The notes under the pieces were generated by a model. The model was not told the DNA's origin, ran no database searches, and worked only from the letters and a program-made list of their open reading frames with translations. The position numbers and the translations under genes are program-made. DNA of 11,078 bases from Bacteriovoracaceae bacterium (GTDB lineage Bacteria > Bdellovibrionota > Bacteriovoracia > Bacteriovoracales > Bacteriovoracaceae). Where the stretch lies: contig CANEVK010000061.1 in the NCBI GenBank assembly GCA_947442115.1, positions 1 to 11,078 of the forward strand, in the 5' to 3' direction. Shown here in pieces: positions 6,309 to 11,078 of this stretch (its first letter is position 1; each line of letters starts with the position of its first letter).

Positions 6309-7316
6309 TTTTGACTCTCCGACATCTAAAAGAATAAAACTATCACTATTTGATTGTTTTATTCTTTCTTGTGGTTCGTTAAAAGGCTCATCTGTGAGCT
6401 GGAAAGTGCCAAAGTGCATACCAATGGATAATTTTGCTCCAAGATCAGCATGGGCCTTGAGCGCATCTTCGGGAGTCATATGATTAATTCTCATCAGCTC
6501 TTCAGGATCATAAGCACCTATAGGTAACAAGGCGACATCAGGACTTCCAAGTTTCAATTGAGTATCCTTGTAATAAGAAGAGTAACCAGCATCCCCACCA
6601 AAATAAAGTTTAAAATCCTCATTTTGAATGAAGTAGCCCCCCCAGAGACTTTCACATTTATCGAAAAACCCACGGGCAGACCAATGTTGAACAGGGGTGA
6701 AGGTCACTTTCACTTGTTTGATGGTGTGCTCATTCCACCAATCCATTTCATGAATATTTTGTACACCATTTTCGGCCAGTAATTTTTTATCCCCCAGTGG
6801 TACAAAAAACATCGGTTTAAATTTGGCATCGAGTTGAATTAAAGAGGCGAGATCGAGGTGGTCGTAGTGGTTATGTGAAATGATGACAATATCTATAGGA
6901 GGTAAGGCATCAAGACCTATGCCAGGATTTCTGACTCTTTTGGGACCAAAAAATCTTGAGGGGCTTGCCCTATCTGAGAAAATAGGATCCGTGAGAATAT
7001 TAAGGCCATTTAGTTGTATTAAGAAAGTGGCATGATTGATGAAGGTAACAATGCCCTTTTGCTGTTTATTATGAAGCGGAAAAGGATAATTGTTATTTTT
7101 GATTTCTTTGGGCCATGTCGCAGCCGTTCCCTTCATTTTCCAAGCCAATATATCCCAAAATGAAAGACGCTGATTGTCGGTGGTATTAAAAAACTTTTTA
7201 CCATCATAATGGTCAGACAAAGGATAATCCTTTGCCTGAGCATTCAAGATAAAAAGAAAATTAAAGAGCAGATAAAAATTTCTAATGAAGTTCTTCTTTT
7301 GCATCTCCATACTCAT
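6297..7316 (-). CDS. Exported metallo-beta-lactamase-fold hydrolase, NAPE-PLD-like
   Basis: Zinc-dependent hydrolase resembling the bacterial relatives of N-acyl-phosphatidylethanolamine phospholipase D and UlaG-type lactonases. Counting from ATG 7314-7316 (339 residues), the metal ligands are H148-x-H150-x-D152-H153 in SHNHYDHLD, H211 in QHWSARG, D242 in GGDAGYS and H301 in MHFGTF. The segments HATFLIQLNG, NILTDPIFSDRASP and FGPKRVRNPG are diagnostic of the NAPE-PLD-like group. The N-terminus (QKKNFIRNF, then hydrophobic LLFNFLFILN, then AQA-KD) is a good signal peptide, cleavage after A28, so the enzyme should act in the periplasm or outer membrane. The true start is uncertain: a TTG at 7322 and ATGs at 7316, 7310 and 7304 are in frame. 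Any of them overlaps the clpB end by 23-41 bases. A phospholipid substrate is suggested by family and location only. Confidence 0.88.
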   Translation of the reverse strand: MSMEMQKKNFIRNFYLLFNFLFILNAQAKDYPLSDHYDGKKFFNTTDNQRLSFWDILAWKMKGTAATWPKEIKNNNYPFPLHNKQQKGIVTFINHATFLIQLNGLNILTDPIFSDRASPSRFFGPKRVRNPGIGLDALPPIDIVIISHNHYDHLDLASLIQLDAKFKPMFFVPLGDKKLLAENGVQNIHEMDWWNEHTIKQVKVTFTPVQHWSARGFFDKCESLWGGYFIQNEDFKLYFGGDAGYSSYYKDTQLKLGSPDVALLPIGAYDPEELMRINHMTPEDALKAHADLGAKLSIGMHFGTFQLTDEPFNEPQERIKQSNSDSFILLDVGESKSFN

Positions 7317-9669
7317 GAACAATCATCTCTTGGCCATTCCATGTCATAAGTAACTCTCCCCCCTGAAGATTACCTTCAAGAATTTTTTTAGAAAGAGGTC
7401 TAGTGACAAGGCGCTGAAAAACACTATTAAGAGGTCGCGCTCCATACTGGAAATCAAACCCTTGCTCTTCAAGAGTATCAAAGGCTTTTTTATCTAAACG
7501 TAAAGTGACCTTTTTTGACTTGAGACGCTCGTTAAGTAACTTCACTTGCTTGTCGACCAGTTGTTTCATAACAGATTTATCGAGAGCATGAAAATTTAAA
7601 ATTGCATCCATTCGTCCCAAAACTTCAGGTTTAAAATCCTCTTTGGGATTTTTAGAGTTAGATGTCATCATGACAATTGTGTTCTTGAAATTGATCATTC
7701 GCCCTTTGTTATCGGTCAAACGACCATCATCTAAAATTTGCAGCAAAATATCAGCAAAATCCGGGTGGGCCTTTTCAATTTCATCAAACAAGACAACACT
7801 ATAAGGTTTACGACGAATCGCTTCGGTTAAGACCCCACCTTCTTCATACCCCACATATCCTGCAGGAGCACCAATCAGCTTAGCCACAGAATGCTTTTCT
7901 GAAAACTCTGACAGGTCAAAGCGAACCATGTTCTCCTCATTTTCAAAAAGATACTGAGTCAGAGCTTTCGCCGTTTCAGTTTTTCCCACTCCCGTTGGCC
8001 CTAAGAGAAGAAAAGATCCCAAGGGCCTTGTCTCATCGGATAGTCCGGCATAGCTGGCAATCAAGGTTTCAGAAATTTCATGAAGAGCTTCATGTTGACC
8101 AAAAACTCTTCGATTCATGAAATCTTCAAGATTCAAAATGGAGTCTTGCTTAGATTTAAGAATTTTCTCCACCGGAATTCCCGTTTGTCGAGAGATGACC
8201 TCAGCGATATGTTTTTTACCTAGAACCCAGTCGTGCTGAAAACTTTCGAGCTCTTTTTGCGTTTGAGGAATCAGCATATATTTTATTTTTGATGCCTCTT
8301 CATAATTCTGGGATCTCTCGGCAGTCTCGAGTTCAAATTGTAAACGATCAATTCTATTTTTAATTTCTGAAACTTTTTTTAGTGATCCGACCTCTTTTTC
8401 CCAGCTTCTTTTACCTTCAGTCACTTTTAACTCAAGGTCTTCAATTTCTTTTTTTAAATCTGGATTTTCTTTGTCCATTTGCGCATATATCTTCTTTGAA
8501 CGTAGTTCCGCTTCAATCTCAACGAGCCATGATGGCATAGCTTCAGCAGATAGTTTTAAAGCAGATGAAGATTCATCTAAAAGATCAATCGCTTTATCTG
8601 GAAGGTTTTTATCAGTGATGTATTGATCAGAAAGGAATACAGCATTATAAACTGCATCGTCTGAGATTTTAATCCCATGGTGGGCTTCCATTTTTGATCT
8701 CACACCCATCAGAATCTCAACAGCATCTTCTTTACTTGGCTCATGCACCGGAACACTTCTAAAGCGTCTTTCAAGCGCCGGATCATTTAAAATATACTTC
8801 TGGTATTCATCAAAAGTCGTGGCCCCAATACAATGAAGCTCACCACGAGCAAGAGCAGGCTTTAAGAGATTGGCAGCATCCATGGCCCCATCAGTTCTTC
8901 CTGCACCCACTAATTGATGAAGTTCGTCGATAAAAAGAACGACCTGGCCTGACTGAGATTTTACAAACTTAAGAAGATTTTGAATTCTTTCTTCAAAATC
9001 ACCACGGTACTTAGTTCCCGCCATTAATGAGCCCATTTCAAGTGAATAAACCGTCTTACCCTTTAGTACATCAGGGACATTACCCTTAACTATTTGCTCA
9101 GCAAGTCCTTCCACGATGGCCGTTTTACCAACCCCCGCGGGCCCCACGAGCACCGGATTGTTCTTGGACCTTCGACCCAATATTTCAATGACAGATCTAA
9201 TTTCTTTTGTTCTTCCAATAACGGGGTCCAACTTACCTTTTTGTGCTGTTTCATTGAGATTGATAAGAAACGTGGGTACCTCCACGTCTTCAGCACTCTC
9301 TGAAAACTTTTGATAATCAACTTTAAGTTGCGGGAACATTTTGGGAAGAGATTTGAGAAGATGTTTTTCACTGACTTCCCCCTTCCCCTCCTGGGCAGCA
9401 TCAGCAGATGCTAAAGTTAGCCATTCCTGCATCTTTGAAGATGTGCGTAGATTTTCGAGCGTCAGGGCCGATGTGGTACGAGGTAAACGCTCAAGGTATC
9501 CCTCAACTTCTTTCTGATTTTCCTTCATCGCCTTCGAAGAATAAGAAGATTTATTTGAGATTAAACCAAACAGCAAATGCTCTGGAGAAAGCTCGGTATT
9601 TTTTCTTTTCAAGGCTTCAGATTGAGCAATATCTAGGGCCCCTAAAACTACTTGATCAAATTTATTCAT
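7282..9669 (-). CDS. clpB: ClpB-type AAA+ disaggregase with shortened second ATPase domain
   Basis: Hexameric Hsp100 chaperone that threads aggregated proteins through its pore using ATP, normally with DnaK. Numbering from ATG 9667-9669 (795 residues): Clp N-domain (~1-118), first ATPase with Walker A GPAGVGKT (176-183), pore loop KYRGDF (Y221), Walker B VVLFIDE (243-249) and ALERRF, coiled-coil middle domain (~370-488) containing IKYMLIPQTQKELE that matches the DnaK-contacting helix of ClpB, ISRQTGIPV, then the second ATPase with GPTGVGKT (557-564), GYVGYEEGG (604-612), VVLFDE (625-630), sensor TSN (669-671), arginine R686 and GARPL. The middle domain separates it from ClpA and ClpX, and no IGF/IGL ClpP-docking loop is present. 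E. coli ClpB has 857 residues; much of the difference lies between TSN and FKPE, where only seven residues replace about 29. A second, standard clpB elsewhere is possible. Confidence 0.85.
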   Translation of the reverse strand: MNKFDQVVLGALDIAQSEALKRKNTELSPEHLLFGLISNKSSYSSKAMKENQKEVEGYLERLPRTTSALTLENLRTSSKMQEWLTLASADAAQEGKGEVSEKHLLKSLPKMFPQLKVDYQKFSESAEDVEVPTFLINLNETAQKGKLDPVIGRTKEIRSVIEILGRRSKNNPVLVGPAGVGKTAIVEGLAEQIVKGNVPDVLKGKTVYSLEMGSLMAGTKYRGDFEERIQNLLKFVKSQSGQVVLFIDELHQLVGAGRTDGAMDAANLLKPALARGELHCIGATTFDEYQKYILNDPALERRFRSVPVHEPSKEDAVEILMGVRSKMEAHHGIKISDDAVYNAVFLSDQYITDKNLPDKAIDLLDESSSALKLSAEAMPSWLVEIEAELRSKKIYAQMDKENPDLKKEIEDLELKVTEGKRSWEKEVGSLKKVSEIKNRIDRLQFELETAERSQNYEEASKIKYMLIPQTQKELESFQHDWVLGKKHIAEVISRQTGIPVEKILKSKQDSILNLEDFMNRRVFGQHEALHEISETLIASYAGLSDETRPLGSFLLLGPTGVGKTETAKALTQYLFENEENMVRFDLSEFSEKHSVAKLIGAPAGYVGYEEGGVLTEAIRRKPYSVVLFDEIEKAHPDFADILLQILDDGRLTDNKGRMINFKNTIVMMTSNSKNPKEDFKPEVLGRMDAILNFHALDKSVMKQLVDKQVKLLNERLKSKKVTLRLDKKAFDTLEEQGFDFQYGARPLNSVFQRLVTRPLSKKILEGNLQGGELLMTWNGQEMIVHEYGDAKEELH

Positions 9670-9725
9670 TTGCAACCTCTCTAGTTACTTCTCTTAATAT
9701 AAAGATGAGGATGAAATAAAGAGTG
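9670..9725 (-). promoter_or_regulatory. Gap upstream of clpB with weak -10-like box
   Basis: This 56-base gap separates clpB from the preceding Rsm22-like gene. TATATT (complement of 9696-9701) sits about 27 bases before the clpB ATG and could be a -10 box, but no -35 at proper spacing and no sigma-32 heat-shock pattern is visible. Confidence 0.25.
9676..9682 (-). promoter_or_regulatory. Ribosome binding site that fixes the clpB start
   Basis: AGAGAGG on the minus strand lies six bases before ATG 9667-9669. It supports that ATG over the in-frame TTG at 9673-9675, which would touch the site. The resulting N-terminus MNKFDQ aligns with normal Clp N-domains. Confidence 0.6.
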
Positions 9726-10757
9726 TCAAGTCTCAATGATACTATTATTCAGTAACTTTAATTTAATTCTTATTTGCTTCTCCATCCTCTTTTCAATATC
9801 CACATGAATAAGATCACCCGACTTAATGGAACTAAAAAGATCAAGATTGCTTTTTGATAAGCCACGCTTCATCACTTGATAGTGATGAATAATATTCTTT
9901 TCACAAACTTCCCATTCAAAACTAAATTTTGTCTCAGGAAAAACTCTTACCACCCTTACCCCATCAAATATTTTTTTATTTTTGAGCGAGAAGGCCTGTA
10001 CGGTAAGAGGTAAAAGGCGACGGTCTTTCTTGGCCATCTGAGATAAACGCTCGATCTCTGGATCTTGCTTGACTTGAAGAAATTGATGGCACCAGTCTTG
10101 TGATTGATTGGCCAGAGGACAATCTGTTGATTCTTTACAAGGGAAAAGAATTTCATAACCTTTTGAAATTAATTTTTTACGTATCTCTAACATTTTAAAA
10201 AAGAAATCTTTTGTCCCTGGCTCAATGAAGAGGATGTGGTCAGGATTAATCTCTTCAATATATTTTATGACTTCTTGAGTTCCCATCTCATTGGCCGAAT
10301 GTCCAAAAAGCATGAATTTTTCAGATGGAGACAAGTTACCCATTGAGATGGACTGTCTCAATATCTCTCCAGGATAAAGTCCATCCCAAATTTTTTTCGC
10401 TTGCTCCCGCATGAGGGATGAGTTTTCAATTTGAAATATATCGACTGGACGTCCGACCCAATTTCTAAAGGCCAATGAAAAAGTTCCTGGGCCTGCACCA
10501 ATGTCAAAAAACATGGAAGCTTTTATTTTATCTAGCCATAATGGATCCATCCATTGAAATACGCCCTCGAGCTTTGGCATATTTGTGGTGAGATAAAAAG
10601 CAGTGTAGGCAGAGGACAGTCTTGCATCTCGTAAGTAGTCGTTAATATCTTCTCTGTTTTTTGTGAAATTCACAGAGACTTCCTGAATAGCTTTCACCAA
10701 ATCATTTTCACTTGGGAAATGATAATTTAAGTACGGAATAATCTGACTTAATTTCAT
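9726..10757 (-). CDS. Rsm22/METTL17-like ribosome small-subunit assembly protein
   Basis: A 343-residue protein of the Rsm22 family, methyltransferase-fold proteins linked in mitochondria to small ribosomal subunit assembly; bacterial members are little studied. The family pattern is visible: ARLSSAYTAFYL (residues 45-56, like the R-x-P-x-tYAA motif), SAM-fold motif I FFDIGAGPGTFSLAF (83-97), FIEPGTKDFFFKMLEIRKKL (177-196), then LFPCKESTDCPL and DWCHQF. C207, C213, C223 and C285 form C-x5-C-x9-C-x61-C, very close to the arrangement that binds a [4Fe-4S] cluster in human METTL17. The sequence is divergent: the usual histidine after the first cysteine (PCPH) is absent here (PCKES). The C-terminal ~60 residues form a strand-rich, RNA-binding-like tail. 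ATG 10755-10757 follows the LysR gene stop by 8 bases with a weak AGAAG site. Cytoplasmic; whether it methylates rRNA is unknown. Confidence 0.82.
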   Translation of the reverse strand: MKLSQIIPYLNYHFPSENDLVKAIQEVSVNFTKNREDINDYLRDARLSSAYTAFYLTTNMPKLEGVFQWMDPLWLDKIKASMFFDIGAGPGTFSLAFRNWVGRPVDIFQIENSSLMREQAKKIWDGLYPGEILRQSISMGNLSPSEKFMLFGHSANEMGTQEVIKYIEEINPDHILFIEPGTKDFFFKMLEIRKKLISKGYEILFPCKESTDCPLANQSQDWCHQFLQVKQDPEIERLSQMAKKDRRLLPLTVQAFSLKNKKIFDGVRVVRVFPETKFSFEWEVCEKNIIHHYQVMKRGLSKSNLDLFSSIKSGDLIHVDIEKRMEKQIRIKLKLLNNSIIET

Positions 10758-10765
10758 AATGGCTT

Positions 10766-11078
10766 CTATTTAAAAGCAGACATAATTGATTTAATGTAAC
10801 TATTATCAATAGTTTTTTTAACCATTCCAAGCCAATACTCTTCTTTAAGATCCTTGGTCGGTCCAATCCGATGGAGATGACCTGCTTTAACCCAGGCCTT
10901 TGCACTTTCCTCGCCCAGAAGTATTAAACCAGTACCCGCGACGGCCAGCTCTTTGTGCAAGGCTTTATCCTGGGCCTCCACCGCCACTTGAAAACCAAGC
11001 CCACTTTGCAGCATAAATCGCTCAAAATCATTTCGCATTGGATTTTGATATCCTGGTAAAATGAAAGGTTTCCCTTCA
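10766..11078 (-). CDS. LysR-family regulator, NhaR-like, C-terminal part only
   Basis: Only the last 104 codons are in the window; the reading frame is open to base 11078, so the DNA-binding N-terminus is missing and an apparent start at ATG 11038 is internal. The segment PFILPGYQNPMRNDFERFM, then QVAVEAQDKALHKELAVAGTGLILL, then LHRIGPTKDLKEEYWLGMV matches the second half of a LysR substrate-binding domain and most resembles NhaR, the activator of Na+/H+ antiporter genes (compare LLP-x-x-N-x-x-R, E-D-S-A-L, RIG-x-T-x-x-x-x-E-x-FY). LysR type is fairly sure; NhaR orthology is tentative. It ends 8 bases before the Rsm22-like gene in the same direction, so the two may be co-transcribed rather than regulator and divergent target. 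Confidence 0.75.
   Translation of the reverse strand, partial: EGKPFILPGYQNPMRNDFERFMLQSGLGFQVAVEAQDKALHKELAVAGTGLILLGEESAKAWVKAGHLHRIGPTKDLKEEYWLGMVKKTIDNSYIKSIMSAFK

Noticed and set aside
7600..7680. ClpP-docking IGF/IGL loop that would make the Clp protein a protease partner
   Set aside because: The region after sensor TSN is too short and contains no such tripeptide, so a ClpAP-like role is not supported.
9090..9719. Several open frames of 65-103 codons around the clpB start on both strands
   Set aside because: All lie over the conserved clpB N-terminal and first ATPase regions in other frames and have no protein-like features.
9670..9725. Heat-shock (sigma-32) promoter before clpB
   Set aside because: No CTTGAA/CCCCAT-like pair is present in the gap.

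Overview
The window is AT-rich and densely coding, with 13 protein genes (two cut by the window edges), short or negative gene spacing and no RNA genes, CRISPR arrays, insertion sequences or phage genes. The gene set (class II GlpX, a PilZ protein, an Rsm22-type ribosome-assembly protein, a Clp disaggregase, exported proteins of unknown role) and the low GC content suggest a free-living or predatory Gram-negative bacterium of the Bdellovibrionota/Bacteriovoracales kind. That placement is inferred from gene style and was not tested.

Region 1 (1-4054, minus strand, transcribed right to left): a PilZ-domain protein, then glpX (gluconeogenic fructose-1,6-bisphosphatase), a START/SRPBCC-fold protein, a 113-residue lysine-tailed protein of unknown function, a YggS-type PLP-homeostasis protein, and an exported DUF2252 protein that runs off the left edge. 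From glpX onward the gaps are 12, 1, -11 and 6 bases, so these five genes look like one translationally coupled operon. A 61-base gap separates them from the PilZ gene.

Region 2 (4055-6304, plus strand): a 99-base divergent intergenic region is followed by pgsA (phosphatidylglycerophosphate synthase), serB (phosphoserine phosphatase) and a leucine-rich-repeat protein whose start overlaps the end of serB. This is lipid and amino-acid housekeeping plus one protein of unknown role.

Region 3 (6297-11078, minus strand, right to left): the end of a LysR-type regulator resembling NhaR, an Rsm22/METTL17-like protein with four cysteines suited to an iron-sulfur cluster, a ClpB-type disaggregase with a shortened second ATPase domain, and an exported NAPE-PLD-like metallo-beta-lactamase-fold hydrolase. 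Regions 2 and 3 converge with an 8-base overlap, and both stop codons lie inside a perfect 10-bp stem-loop.

I found no convincing new defence or mobile system. The best leads are the exported kinase-like DUF2252 protein, the cysteine pattern in the Rsm22 homolog, the trimmed ClpB, the A9 tract that could fuse two genes by slippage, and the stem-loop shared by two convergent stop codons.
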